From CAYRVF01 sp964427535 (GTDB lineage Bacteria > Chloroflexota > Ktedonobacteria > Ktedonobacterales > JADMIN01): a stretch of 64,000 nucleotides of DNA. Below the pieces are notes generated by a model. That model had not been told where the DNA came from, made no database searches, and saw only the letters and a program-made list of their open reading frames with translations. The position numbers and the translations under genes are program-made. Each line of letters begins with the position of its first letter. Position 1 is the stretch's first letter. Shown one piece after another: positions 24,931 to 34,049 of this stretch. The DNA lies in NCBI GenBank assembly GCA_964427535.1, contig CAYRVF010000007.1, forward strand, positions 3,672 to 67,671, given 5' to 3'.

Positions 24931-25437
24931 GGGAACCGTCCTTAGTTCGCAAGGTCTGTGTGCCCGATCCGCCTATGCAGAGGAGAGGACTAAGGTCGTG
25001 CGAATGTGTGCCACGGCACCGTACCGCTCATGACTACTTCCCAGCACAAGCGCACCGGGAATGCTCCTGACCGGCGTGAGTGCTGGGATTCGTGCTCCAG
25101 CCCGCGAGTGGGGCGAGTGGATCAGTGGGCGACAGTGTCAACGATGATGCGATTGCGGCCCGAGCCGGTGTGATGCGTGCGCCAACAGACGAGAGCGAGC
25201 GGCGTCTAGCGTCACTCGAGGTTTACTCCGCAGCATGCAGCGACTAGCCGTAGTCTTCCTTGCTCGCTGAAACCTATCCCGCCGACTCACGCTCCCTGCT
25301 CGGTTGCGGCTGTGGATGTCGTGTGCGTGCCGATTCCCGCGTTGTGCTCTGCGCCCCTCCATGTCGATGGTGCTGCATGTGACGTGCCACACCGGAGTGG
25401 GGCCTATGCTCCGCGCCGATAACTGCCATCAGCGCGC
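24931..25437. other. 507-base intergenic region
   Basis: Contains the stem that covers the ribosome binding site of the second NRAMP-like gene. The rest, up to the stop of the response regulator gene, holds no gene, repeat or clear promoter that I can support. Confidence 0.5.
24939..24995 (-). promoter_or_regulatory. stem covering the NRAMP ribosome binding site
   Basis: On the minus strand CCTTAGT (24989-24995) pairs with ACTAAGG (24940-24946), and the second arm includes the AAGGA Shine-Dalgarno sequence (24939-24943) of the transporter gene. A 7-bp stem closing 42 bases; it could hide the site until metal or another signal opens it. No riboswitch class recognised. Confidence 0.35.
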
Positions 25438-26043
25438 TTATAGCCAGCCCTTCTGCTCGGCGGCGTGGGCGGCCTCGATGCGGTTGCGCGCGCCGAGCTT
25501 CTGCATGGCGACGGAGAGGTAGTTGCGGACGGTGCCCTCCGAGAGGTAGAGCGTCGCGGCGATCTCGGCGATGCTGGCACCGTGCGCGGAAGCGGCTAGC
25601 ACTTCGCGTTCGCGCTCCGTCAGCGGATTCTGCCCCTCGCCGAGGGCTGCCGCGGCGAGGGCTGGGTCCACTATCCGCTCGCCTGCCATCGCCCGACGGA
25701 TCGCCGCCGCGAGTTGGGCCGCAGGAGCATCCTTCAGCAGGAAGCCAACCACGCCGCTTTCCATCGCCCGCCGCAGGTAGCCGGGCCGGCCAAACGTCGT
25801 GAGGATCAGCACCCGGCACGAGGGCAACGCCGTCCGTAGCTCAGACGCGGCTGTCAGCCCGTCGATGCCGGGCATCTCAATGTCGAGCAGCGCCACGTCG
25901 GGGTGTGCCTCGCGCGCGGCGGCGACCACCTCGTCGCCACGCCCCACCTCGGCGACGATCTCGATGTCGCCCTCCAGCGCGAGCAGCGCGGCCAGCGCAC
26001 CCCGCACCATCGCCTGATCCTCCGCCAGCAGCACCCGAATCAT
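25438..26043 (-). CDS. NarL/DesR-type response regulator
   Basis: 201 aa. A receiver domain (1-120) has the acidic pocket LLAEDQ and the phosphorylation site DVALLDIEMPGIDG (Asp about 54), with the LTTFGRPGYL and FLLKDAP segments. The LuxR-type HTH at 135-195 reads LTEREREVLAASAHGASIAEIAATLYLSEGTVRNYLS. Its start overlaps the kinase stop by four bases (ATGA), so the pair is translationally coupled. Confidence 0.93.
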   Translation of the reverse strand: MIRVLLAEDQAMVRGALAALLALEGDIEIVAEVGRGDEVVAAAREAHPDVALLDIEMPGIDGLTAASELRTALPSCRVLILTTFGRPGYLRRAMESGVVGFLLKDAPAAQLAAAIRRAMAGERIVDPALAAAALGEGQNPLTEREREVLAASAHGASIAEIAATLYLSEGTVRNYLSVAMQKLGARNRIEAAHAAEQKGWL

Positions 26044-27383
26044 CGCGCCATGCCCTCCCCGGTCTCGTCGGTGACGCTCGCCGCGGGAGCAGACGGCACT
26101 GGCGAGACCAGCCTCGGGCGCTCGGCGACTGGTGCCGCCGTGTCTTCAGCGCCCGCCTCGCGCCGCTGGGGAAGCGTTATCGCCAGGCGAAAGCCGCTCC
26201 CCGGCAGCGGACCCGCCTCGAACGTGCCGCCCAGTGCCTCCGCGCGTTCGGCGAGGCCGCGTAGCCCGTTCCCGTGTCCGCTGCTCACCTCGGCCTCCGC
26301 GGGAGCTGACTCGACGCTGTGTGCGGATGAGGCGCTGCCCGGCCCATCGTCCACGATCTCAACGCCGACCGAGTCCGCCGCGTGTCGCACACGGATGACG
26401 CACGAGCGGGCGCGGCTGTGCCGGATGACGTTCGTGACACCCTCGCGCACCGCCCATGAGAGCGCCGCTTCGAGCGGCGACGCAAGCTCGCGCTGCGCCT
26501 CGCCATCGGTTTCAAAGGAGCACGCGATTCCGGCGGCGGCCAGCAGCACCTCGGCATTGTTGAGCTCTCCGGCAAGTGTCGGTTGCCGGTAGGCCGCGAC
26601 CGCCTCGCGCACCTCCTGCAGCGCCGCGCGAGACACCCGCTCGATATCGGCGATCTCGGCCGCCGCGCGCTCTGGGGCTACCTCGATCAGGCGCCGGGCA
26701 AGCTCGCTCTTGAGCGTGATCAGCGAGAGGTTGTGTCCAAGCAGATCGTGCAGGTCGCGGGCGATGCGCAGGCGCTCCTCCGAGATACCCGCCACACGCG
26801 CCATTTCCTCACGCTGCTGGCGCAGTAGGCGCGTGGCCGAGACGGAGGTGACGACCGTGAGCGTCGCGGTGCAGGTCAAGGCGATGACGATCACCGCGTT
26901 GATGCCCTGTGAGACCGTGGCGCCGATAAGTCCCCCGATGATCAGCAGCACGACGACCACGCCCGCGATCGTCGCCAGCGCCTGACGTATCGGCAGGTAG
27001 CCCGAGACGGCGGCGCACGTGTAGACGAACAGCGACCCCCATTGGACGCCGTCGGCAAGCATCAGCACGACGGCGAGCACGGTCATCGCGAACACCGGCA
27101 GCCAGCGCACCGGCCCAGTCACGCGAGTCGGAATCGTGATGCTGGCGATATTCCGGGCGTTGTAGTAGCCCACGCTCAGATAGATGGCGAAGAACACGGC
27201 GGTGCCGAGCAGGGTGAGGCTCAGCCGCACCGGGCTTGGATGCGACTGGAAGAGTTCGACGAGCGGCGCCACCATGAACGCCAACCAGACCATCCAGAGC
27301 ATCCACCACGTATAGACGGCACGACGTGACGCCGGTCGCACTCCCCGTGTCGTCCGCTGGAGTTCTGTGCGTGGCATGCGCAT
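26040..27383 (-). CDS. DesK-type sensor histidine kinase
   Basis: 447 aa. Five or so N-terminal membrane helices (about 25-165) are followed by a HisKA_3 domain with the phospho-acceptor in EERLRIARDLHDLLGHNLSL, and a HATPase domain with N box LSWAVREGVTNVIRHS and G boxes VDDGPG and GHGNGLRGLAERA. This membrane-embedded sensor type often answers lipid fluidity or antimicrobials. No transporter is adjacent, so the target is unknown. Confidence 0.92.
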   Translation of the reverse strand: MRMPRTELQRTTRGVRPASRRAVYTWWMLWMVWLAFMVAPLVELFQSHPSPVRLSLTLLGTAVFFAIYLSVGYYNARNIASITIPTRVTGPVRWLPVFAMTVLAVVLMLADGVQWGSLFVYTCAAVSGYLPIRQALATIAGVVVVLLIIGGLIGATVSQGINAVIVIALTCTATLTVVTSVSATRLLRQQREEMARVAGISEERLRIARDLHDLLGHNLSLITLKSELARRLIEVAPERAAAEIADIERVSRAALQEVREAVAAYRQPTLAGELNNAEVLLAAAGIACSFETDGEAQRELASPLEAALSWAVREGVTNVIRHSRARSCVIRVRHAADSVGVEIVDDGPGSASSAHSVESAPAEAEVSSGHGNGLRGLAERAEALGGTFEAGPLPGSGFRLAITLPQRREAGAEDTAAPVAERPRLVSPVPSAPAASVTDETGEGMAR

Positions 27384-27454
27384 CTCTCGCGCTCCTCGTG
27401 CTGCTCCGTCTCGCTTCGTCGCCTCTCCGGTTCTTCGCGGGAGTGGTTAGGTTC

Positions 27455-27487
27455 AGTGTAGCATCTTCGCCGCATGACAAATGTCAT
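27455..27487 (-). promoter_or_regulatory. palindrome and promoter upstream of the two-component operon
   Basis: ATGACA-AA-TGTCAT (27474-27487) is a 6-bp-arm palindrome about 90 bases upstream of the kinase start. A TACACT -10 box lies at 27455-27460 and the palindrome covers the -35 region. NarL-family regulators commonly bind such short palindromes, so it may be an autoregulatory site. Confidence 0.4.
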
Positions 27488-27622
27488 CACAATCTGCTGA
27501 TGCGCCTCACTACGCGCAGTGAGTGCGGGCCGCTACACTGCGAGTGTCGGCAGGAAGAGCACGGCCGCTAGAGCAGTTGCGAGCGACAGAGCCTTCCGCC
27601 AGTAAGAGAAAGGCAGCTTGTC

Positions 27623-28075
27623 ATGGCGACACAGCCGGCGCGTAGCTCGATCTTTACCGCACAGGTCACGGCACTCTTCCTGTCCGCGATTGGCTGGGGC
27701 TGGAATAGTGGCACTCAGGCACAGCCGATCACCGCATGGTGGGGGATCATCGCGGATATTATGCACATGTTGCCGCTGGTCATCCTGGTGCCGCTGAGCC
27801 TGAGCTTCATCAACGCAGCCGTCGCGGGCAAGGTTGCTCCTCGCGGCATCCGCAACAGCATCACCGCGCTCGCCTTGTTCGCGACGCTCGTGACGGTCGT
27901 CTTCGTCGTGCTCGGCATCATCTTTCCCGATCCAAATGCGGTGGGTGTCCATACCTTCGAGGACGCGATGCCGGCAATGGTGATGAACGCCGGAACGCTC
28001 CTATGGCTGGTCACGCTGGTGGCCAGCAGACGGAGCGCGGGCGTGGCGCCGATCGCCGAGCGGGTGCCCGCCTAG
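27623..28075 (+). CDS. four-helix membrane protein of unknown function
   Basis: 150 aa with hydrophobic segments at about 12-28, 45-63, 80-100 and 115-133. AAAGGCAG precedes ATG 27623. Divergent from the two-component operon with 239 bases between, which makes it a possible target. No family recognised. A strong terminator follows. Confidence 0.65.
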   Translation: MATQPARSSIFTAQVTALFLSAIGWGWNSGTQAQPITAWWGIIADIMHMLPLVILVPLSLSFINAAVAGKVAPRGIRNSITALALFATLVTVVFVVLGIIFPDPNAVGVHTFEDAMPAMVMNAGTLLWLVTLVASRRSAGVAPIAERVPA

Positions 28076-28103
28076 CCCCTAAAGATCAGCGCTCGTATCT
28101 CAC

Positions 28104-28148
28104 GGTCTCTGGCGGACGCCTCAGTTGCGTCCGCCAGAGACCTGTTTT
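28104..28148 (+). terminator. strong intrinsic terminator
   Basis: Perfect 16-bp stem GGTCTCTGGCGGACGC / GCGTCCGCCAGAGACC, 7-base loop, then TGTTTT. It lies 28 bases after the stop of the small membrane protein gene. Confidence 0.9.
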
Positions 28149-28302
28149 CTGCGTGCAGCGTGCCTTCACGGCTGAGTGTTGGTACGGTCTATGCTCGCCG
28201 CACGGAGTACTGTGCTCTCCTCACCTCTGCTCCGGCGACGATGCCGGGCACAACGCGGGCAAGGCTGCTCGTGATGATGGTCACTGAACGCTCTGACTCC
28301 GA

Positions 28303-28330
28303 TTGACCTACTCGCATACATGCGTAGAAA
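28303..28330 (+). promoter_or_regulatory. promoter with internal dyad upstream of the DHA2 exporter
   Basis: TTGACC, 16-base spacer, TAGAAA. The dyad CGCAT-AC-ATGCG (28313-28324) fills the spacer next to the -10 box, so a repressor bound there would block transcription. Predicted start of transcription is only about 5 bases before the ATG at 28342, a nearly leaderless mRNA. Confidence 0.5.
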
Positions 28331-28341
28331 CGATCTGTTCT

Positions 28342-29955
28342 ATGGCATCTCAGCGAACCAGCACAGCGGGCGGCGCGCCAGGGAGGACGACCAGCGACGT
28401 CAACCGCTATATGGTTCTCTTTACGGTCGTCTTCGGCGCGTTCGCCTCTATCCTCGACTCGACCATCGTCAATACCGCTCTGCCGACGATTCAGCATGAC
28501 TTTCACTCGGACCTGCACACCGCCTCGTACGTGGCGACGGCCTATATTCTCGCCGCCGGTGTGGTCGTACCACTCTCGGCGTTCTTCTCAAATCGATTCG
28601 GCATCAAGAAGACCTATCTGACCTCGCTCATCCTCTTCACGCTGGGCTCGGCGCTGTGCGGCCTCGCACCAAATATGGGGCTGTTGATCGTCTTCCGTGT
28701 GCTCCAGGGCGCGGGCGGCGCGGCGCTCTTCCCGCTCTCGTTTGCCATCCTCTTCGACGTCTTTTCCGATCAGGAGCGTGGCAAGGCCAACGGTATCTTT
28801 GGCATTCCAGTGCTGGTGGCGCCCGCCATCGGTCCGACGGTCGGCGGCTACATTGTGGAATACATCGACTGGCGCTGGGTGTTTTACGTCAACCTTCCGA
28901 TCGGGATTATCGGCGTGGTCATGGGGATGCGGTACCTTCGCGAGCGAGTCAGCCAGCCACATCGCCGGTTCGACCTGCCCGGCTTTGTGTTCGCGGGCAG
29001 CGGACTCGGGCTGCTGCTCTTTGGCCTCTCAAATCTGGCCTATAACGGGCTCGGGGACGTGACGTTGGTTTCTGGCCCCATCGTCGTTTCGATCGTCTTG
29101 CTGGCCGCGTTCCTCTGGGTCGAGCTGCATCGCGAGCAGCCGTTGCTGGATTTGCGGCTCTACACCTACCGCAACTTCTTGCTCGGCAACATCATCACCT
29201 GGGTCGCCACCATTGGCCTGTTTGGTCCGGCATTTCTGCTGCCAGAATACCTGCAGACGCTACGCGACCTCTCGCCATTCAATGCCGGATTGCTGCTACT
29301 CTTTCAGGGAGTCGGCGCGATTCTAGGCTCCATCGCCAGCGGCCAGCTCTACAACCGGCTCGGACCGCGCGTGCTGATATATGTGGGCGCGGTGCTGTCA
29401 CTGGTGACGGGGTACGTCCTTGCCGGCTGGGCAGGCGAGCTTGGCGCGCTTGCCATCCTGCCGTGGATTCTCTTCCCGCGCGGCGTGGGGCTGCCGCTTC
29501 TGGCGCAGCCGACGAATACCGCCGCGCTCGACGGCATCTATGGGCCGAAGCTCCCCGAGGCGACCACGCTGAACGTCGTCGCGCGCAACGTCGTGGCCTC
29601 GCTCGCTATCGCCGTGCTGACGAACATTCTGGCGCAGCGGACGACGTACTACCTCGCGCAGCTCGGCGCGGCGTCGGTACGGTTCGGCGCCATCACCGCC
29701 ACAGTTGGTGCAGCGCACGAGCCTGCCGCCGCGGTGCGCGCGCAGGCGCTCGCCTATCACGACGTGTTTCTGGTGACGGCGCTGAGCATCGTCCCGGCGT
29801 TCGTGCTGGCCGCCTACATCCGCTGGTCGCGGCGGGCGGCAAGCGAAAACGTCGGCGCTACACCCGAGGATCCCAAAGCGGTCAAATGCCGTGAGAGCTA
29901 TCCCAAGACCGGCGCGACCGGCGAGATTGAGGCGCAGGCCACGGGCACGGCGTAG
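28342..29955 (+). CDS. DHA2-type MFS drug exporter (EmrB/QacA family)
   Basis: 537 aa, 14 predicted helices, proton-driven multidrug efflux. Helix 1 motif D1 is visible as LDSTIVNTALPTIQHDF. Motif A is in the loop FFSNRFGIKKTY and motif C follows in GIPVLVAPAIGPTVGGYIV. ATG 28342 is preferred to an upstream TTG which overlaps the promoter. The polar C-terminal tail of about 50 residues is unusual but disordered. No adjacent regulator on the same strand. Confidence 0.9.
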   Translation: MASQRTSTAGGAPGRTTSDVNRYMVLFTVVFGAFASILDSTIVNTALPTIQHDFHSDLHTASYVATAYILAAGVVVPLSAFFSNRFGIKKTYLTSLILFTLGSALCGLAPNMGLLIVFRVLQGAGGAALFPLSFAILFDVFSDQERGKANGIFGIPVLVAPAIGPTVGGYIVEYIDWRWVFYVNLPIGIIGVVMGMRYLRERVSQPHRRFDLPGFVFAGSGLGLLLFGLSNLAYNGLGDVTLVSGPIVVSIVLLAAFLWVELHREQPLLDLRLYTYRNFLLGNIITWVATIGLFGPAFLLPEYLQTLRDLSPFNAGLLLLFQGVGAILGSIASGQLYNRLGPRVLIYVGAVLSLVTGYVLAGWAGELGALAILPWILFPRGVGLPLLAQPTNTAALDGIYGPKLPEATTLNVVARNVVASLAIAVLTNILAQRTTYYLAQLGAASVRFGAITATVGAAHEPAAAVRAQALAYHDVFLVTALSIVPAFVLAAYIRWSRRAASENVGATPEDPKAVKCRESYPKTGATGEIEAQATGTA

Positions 29956-29994
29956 CGCGACGCGGCCATCCTCCGCAGCGTCGGGAGCTGGAGG

Positions 29995-30753
29995 CTATTT
30001 GGCCGTCTCGCCGGTCTTGGGCACGCGGAAATCCTCCGGCTGTGTGGGGTAGCGCGACAGCCCCACGCCCGGCCCCAACGCCTCGGCGGGCATCGGCAGG
30101 CGAGTCGCCTTGCGCTCAAGCGCCAGTATTCCCAACGCGACACAGCTATCCAGGTCGAGGATGTTCGTGTTGAGCACGATATCGTACAGATTCAGGTCAT
30201 CCGCCCGCACGCGATAGGTGCCCTGCACGTACTGCTGGCGGTCGCGGTCCTTCTTCAGAATGCGCTGTTGGGCGCTGGTGAAGTCGAGTCCCTCGCGCTC
30301 GGCGACATACGCGATGCGCCGGGCGAGAGGTGCCACCACCCGCACGTGCAGCACGTCGCGCCGCTCGCGCAGGATGGCCTGTGCCCCCCGCCCGACGATG
30401 ACGACGTGTCCGGTCGCCGCGGCGCCGCGCACGACGCTCTCGAACGCCGCCACATAGTCGCTGTTGTCGAGGATGGGTGGAGTCGAGCCCGCCAGTGAGA
30501 TCGCCGACGGATCGACGTGGCGCATGCTCTCCAGGATGCGCTCCGCGAGGCCCTGGCCGCGCTCGTCGCGTGCCGCGACCTCCGATTCAGAGATGCCGAG
30601 CTGGCGCGCCACTCGCACAACCACCTCGTGGTCGATCAACTGCCATCCAAGTCGCTGGGCAAGGCGAGTCGCGATCTCGCCGCCGCCGCTGCCATACTCG
30701 CGTGAGATAGTAATTGCGCGCATCGAGTCGAGTGCGCTCCGCTGCTCTTCCAT
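29995..30753 (-). CDS. cytidylate kinase-like family protein
   Basis: 252 aa. P-loop kinase of the cytidylate-kinase-like group: AITISREYGSGGGEIATRLA carries the degenerate Walker A G-S-G-G-G-E. The lid-like basic region is QQRILKKDRDRQQYVQ, followed by YDIVLNTNILDLDSCV, typical of the group. Its substrate has not been settled and it is not the canonical Cmk. GGGAGG precedes ATG 30753. It converges with the MFS gene and diverges from the aldo/keto reductase gene. Confidence 0.82.
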   Translation of the reverse strand: MEEQRSALDSMRAITISREYGSGGGEIATRLAQRLGWQLIDHEVVVRVARQLGISESEVAARDERGQGLAERILESMRHVDPSAISLAGSTPPILDNSDYVAAFESVVRGAAATGHVVIVGRGAQAILRERRDVLHVRVVAPLARRIAYVAEREGLDFTSAQQRILKKDRDRQQYVQGTYRVRADDLNLYDIVLNTNILDLDSCVALGILALERKATRLPMPAEALGPGVGLSRYPTQPEDFRVPKTGETAK

Positions 30754-30971
30754 GGCGGAAAACCTCCCGCGTGCGTCGTGACACACGCATCTCGGCGGTC
30801 AGACCCAGAGGCTCTTTGTGCGCCATACTATCATGTCAGGCAAGGAAGCGTGAGAGGCGCCCGTCATCTCTGCCGCGAGTGATCTCGGCACGATTCGTGT
30901 TGCCGTCGAGTCCACGTTCAGCGGGAACAATGCCAGCGGCCTTCGCGTCGCGAGGAGGGAGAAGCTAGCAC

Positions 30972-31841
30972 ATGCCAATCCAGACGATGCCCTTCGGAAG
31001 AACCGGCCACGAGAGCACACGCACGATCTTCGGCGCGGCCGCACTCGGTCATGTCAGCCAGGAGGAGGCCGACCGCACGCTTGAGGTGCTGATGCGCTAC
31101 GGCGTGAACCATATCGACGTCGCGGCCAGCTATGGCGACGCGGAGGTGCGCATCGCTCCCTGGCTGCGGCAGTACCGCGACCGCTTCTACCTTGCGACGA
31201 AGACCGACGAGCGCAAGAAGCAGGGCGCGCTGGATGAGCTGCGCCGCTCGCTGGAGCGCATGGGGGTCGATTCCGTCGACCTCTGGCAGTTGCACAGCCT
31301 CGCCGACCCCATCGAGTGGGACATCGCGCTCAGCCCCGGCGGCGCCATCGAGGCGGCGGTGGAGGCGAAGCGGCAGGGACTGGTGCGCGCGATCGGTGTG
31401 ACCGGACACGGCCTGCAGATCGCCGCGACCCATCGCCGCAGCCTGGAGCGCTTCGACTTCGATTCGGTGTTGCTGCCCTACAACTACCTGACGATGCAAA
31501 GCCCGTACTATGCCGAGCAGTTCGACGCGCTGCAGCAGACCTGCCAGCAGCGCAACGTTGCCATGCAGACGATCAAGTCCATCGCCTACCGGCCCTACAT
31601 GGGCCGCCCGCACACGCACTCCACCTGGTACGAGCCGCTGCACGACCAGCAGCAGATCGATCTCGCGGTCTGGTGGGCGCTCAAGCGACCCGGCATCTTC
31701 CTCAACACAGTTGGCGACATCACGCTGCTGCCGAAGGTGCTCGACGCCGCGAGCCGGTTCACACCCGGCCAGACATCCCCGACTGACGACGAGATGCGCA
31801 CCCTCGCGGACAGCCTCGCGATGGAGCCGCTCTTCGTATAG
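30972..31841 (+). CDS. aldo/keto reductase
   Basis: 289 aa, NADPH-dependent TIM-barrel oxidoreductase. The catalytic tetrad is visible: Asp49 and Tyr54 in HIDVAASYGDAE, Lys77 in LATKTDE and His108 in WQLHSL. FGRTGHESTRTIFGAAALG is the standard N-terminal hairpin. The C-terminus is compact, so no fused ferredoxin domain. GAGGGAGAAG precedes the start. Substrate unknown. Confidence 0.9.
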   Translation: MPIQTMPFGRTGHESTRTIFGAAALGHVSQEEADRTLEVLMRYGVNHIDVAASYGDAEVRIAPWLRQYRDRFYLATKTDERKKQGALDELRRSLERMGVDSVDLWQLHSLADPIEWDIALSPGGAIEAAVEAKRQGLVRAIGVTGHGLQIAATHRRSLERFDFDSVLLPYNYLTMQSPYYAEQFDALQQTCQQRNVAMQTIKSIAYRPYMGRPHTHSTWYEPLHDQQQIDLAVWWALKRPGIFLNTVGDITLLPKVLDAASRFTPGQTSPTDDEMRTLADSLAMEPLFV

Positions 31842-31979
31842 GACATGTCAGACGCGGGCGTCGCCAGTACGTCGCGTCGTTGCATGGGCGAGGCACGCCT
31901 CACCCGCTCCCTTGCCAGCCACGACAGTTTCGCGGCTCGCGGCAAGGGAGCCACAATCACCCTCCTTATCATCCGCCTA

Positions 31980-33323
31980 CTACAGCGGTCCGGCGACGAG
32001 TCCACTGTGTGCCGCCTGCCGCTCGGTGCTCAGCATCGTCAGCGTCGCGACGGCGGAGAGCGCCCCCAGTCCCCAGAAGATGGCCGTATAGCCGCCAGTC
32101 AGCGCAAAGACAATGCCCGCGCTGACCGGCGCGAGCGCCCGCGCGCCGTTGAGGATGAATGCCCCCGCCCCGTTGATGCTGCCGTAGTGCGAGGAACCAT
32201 AATAGTCCGCCACCAGCGCGGCGCGCGTGGGCGTGATCGCGCCGAAGCCTGCGCCGAAAAGCAGCGCGAAGCCGAAGACACCCACGAGACCGGGAACCAG
32301 CAAGAGCACGAGGAACGCGACGGCCTGCGAGCCAAAGATGCTCGACGCGATGACGCTCCGTCTGACCCGTCCGCCCAGGACGGTCAGCGCCAGCCGGCCG
32401 GGCAGCGCGGCCAGTCCGATCACCCCCACGATGGTAGCGGCGAGACCAGTGGAGTAGCCCGCGTCAGTGAGGTAGGGCACGAGATACACGAAGACGACGC
32501 CCGTTGCGAGTGTGCTCAGACAGAACGCACCCATCAGCAGCCAGAACGTGATGCCCGCCAGCGCGGCTCTCAAAGTGACGCCCGCTGTCTCATTGCCTGA
32601 TGTCTCGTCAGTCCTGGACGGCATCGCCTCCCCATCGGGCGCGAGTCCCAGATCGGCGGGACGGCGGCGCAGCACGAGGGCGTGCAGTGGAATGGTGACC
32701 AGCCCAAGGATCACAGCCAATATCACTAGCGCATCGCGCCAGCCATGCGCCGTCACCAACACGCCCGCGAGCGGCACGAACACGACACTCGCGAAGCCCG
32801 CGACAAAGGTCAGCACGCCCAGCGCCTGAGCCCGCTGGCGTCGAAACCAGGCCGCGACGACGACGAACGCGGGCTCGTACAGCACCGCGCCCATCGTGAG
32901 GCCTATGCCCATCCAGATGAGGTAGAAGGTGAGTAGCGTATGCACCCGCGACCAGGCCAGCAACAGCACGACCGCCGCGCAGGAGCCCGCCGTCATCAGC
33001 AACCGCGCGCCATGCCGGTCGAGCCAGCGGCCGATAGGCAGCCCTACCAGCCCAGAGAGCAACAGTGCCAGCGAGAACGCGCCCGACAGGCTCGCCCGCG
33101 ACCATCCCAGCTCCCGATGCATCGGCGACAGGAAGACCGTGAAGGCGTAGTAGAGCACACCCCACGAGACCGCCTCGGTGACGGCCAGTGCGGCGACAAG
33201 CTTCCAGCCATAGTAGGCCCGCCGCGACGACTCTGCGATTCGCCGGCTTGGCGCGTCCCGGAGCGCGCGAGCGCCATCCGGATGAGACATCGCATCTGGC
33301 TGTTCCCGACCCGTATATGCCAT
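31980..33323 (-). CDS. MFS transporter, monocarboxylate/OFA-like
   Basis: 447 aa, 12 helices. The N-terminal SWGVLYYAFTVFLSPMHRELGWSRA pattern is typical of the monocarboxylate porter and oxalate/formate antiporter groups. Motif A is in GLPIGRWLDRHGARLLM. GAGFGAITPTRAALVADYYGSSHYGSINGA is the matching C-terminal region of this group. Probable organic acid uptake or exchange. Confidence 0.87.
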   Translation of the reverse strand: MAYTGREQPDAMSHPDGARALRDAPSRRIAESSRRAYYGWKLVAALAVTEAVSWGVLYYAFTVFLSPMHRELGWSRASLSGAFSLALLLSGLVGLPIGRWLDRHGARLLMTAGSCAAVVLLLAWSRVHTLLTFYLIWMGIGLTMGAVLYEPAFVVVAAWFRRQRAQALGVLTFVAGFASVVFVPLAGVLVTAHGWRDALVILAVILGLVTIPLHALVLRRRPADLGLAPDGEAMPSRTDETSGNETAGVTLRAALAGITFWLLMGAFCLSTLATGVVFVYLVPYLTDAGYSTGLAATIVGVIGLAALPGRLALTVLGGRVRRSVIASSIFGSQAVAFLVLLLVPGLVGVFGFALLFGAGFGAITPTRAALVADYYGSSHYGSINGAGAFILNGARALAPVSAGIVFALTGGYTAIFWGLGALSAVATLTMLSTERQAAHSGLVAGPL

Positions 33324-33423
33324 CGCCGGTCACTTTCTACTCTTGGTGTGACCTGGCACGTACTGTAGCATACTCTTCAGACAGCCTGACGCTGGTGGTG
33401 GAGGAGCGAGAGAGGACTACTAT

Positions 33424-33915
33424 ATGGAAATTCGGGCGGCACAGCCAGCGGACGCGGCAGCCATCGCGCGCATCTACAACCAGGGCATCGAAGATCGCAC
33501 GGCGACGCTGGAGACGCAGCTCCGTACGCCCGAAGAGCGGGTTGAGTGGCTCGCCGCGCGCAGCCCGCGTCATCCCGTGCTCGTCGCCGTCGCGAAAACG
33601 GGCGAGGTCGTCGGCTGGGGCGCGCTCAACTCGTTCAATCCCCGCGCGGCGTATGACTTCGTCGCCGACTTCTCGGTCTACGTCGCGCGCGAGCGGCGCG
33701 GCCAGGGCATCGGCGACGCGCTGCTGAGCGCCCTGGAGGACTCCGCCCGAGTGCTCGGCTATCACAAGCTGGTGCTCGCCGCGCTGCCCGCGAACGCGAG
33801 TGGCATGAAGCTCTATCAGCGCCACGGCTTCCGCACTGCCGGCATCTACCACGAGCAGGGGATGCTCGACGGCCACTGGGTAGACGTCATCCTGATGGAG
33901 AAAATCCTCGCCTGA
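33424..33915 (+). CDS. ArsN1/phosphinothricin-type N-acetyltransferase
   Basis: 163 aa GNAT. MEIRAAQPADAAAIARIYNQGIEDRTATLET is the standard start of this group, VYVARERRGQGIGDALL carries the acetyl-CoA motif R-x-G-Q-G-I-G, and HGFRTAGIYHEQGMLDGHWVDVILMEKIL is its characteristic end. Relatives acetylate arsinothricin or phosphinothricin. The detail EERVEWLAAR favours the ArsN1 subgroup. No other arsenic gene is adjacent. Confidence 0.87.
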   Translation: MEIRAAQPADAAAIARIYNQGIEDRTATLETQLRTPEERVEWLAARSPRHPVLVAVAKTGEVVGWGALNSFNPRAAYDFVADFSVYVARERRGQGIGDALLSALEDSARVLGYHKLVLAALPANASGMKLYQRHGFRTAGIYHEQGMLDGHWVDVILMEKILA

Positions 33916-34049
33916 GGCAGGCAGACGCGGCTCCTCACGACATCAAATCTCTTCCGCTTAGCTTCCGCGCTCGCCTCACATCTCCTCCAAGGTGGGAATC
34001 GGGCGATCGGACGCACGAAAGCACCGCCCTTCTCACAGTAGCCAGCGGC

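Noticed and set aside
28303..28341. TTG 28303 as start codon of the DHA2 exporter
   Set aside because: It is the -35 hexamer of a good promoter, and the added residues are not exporter-like.
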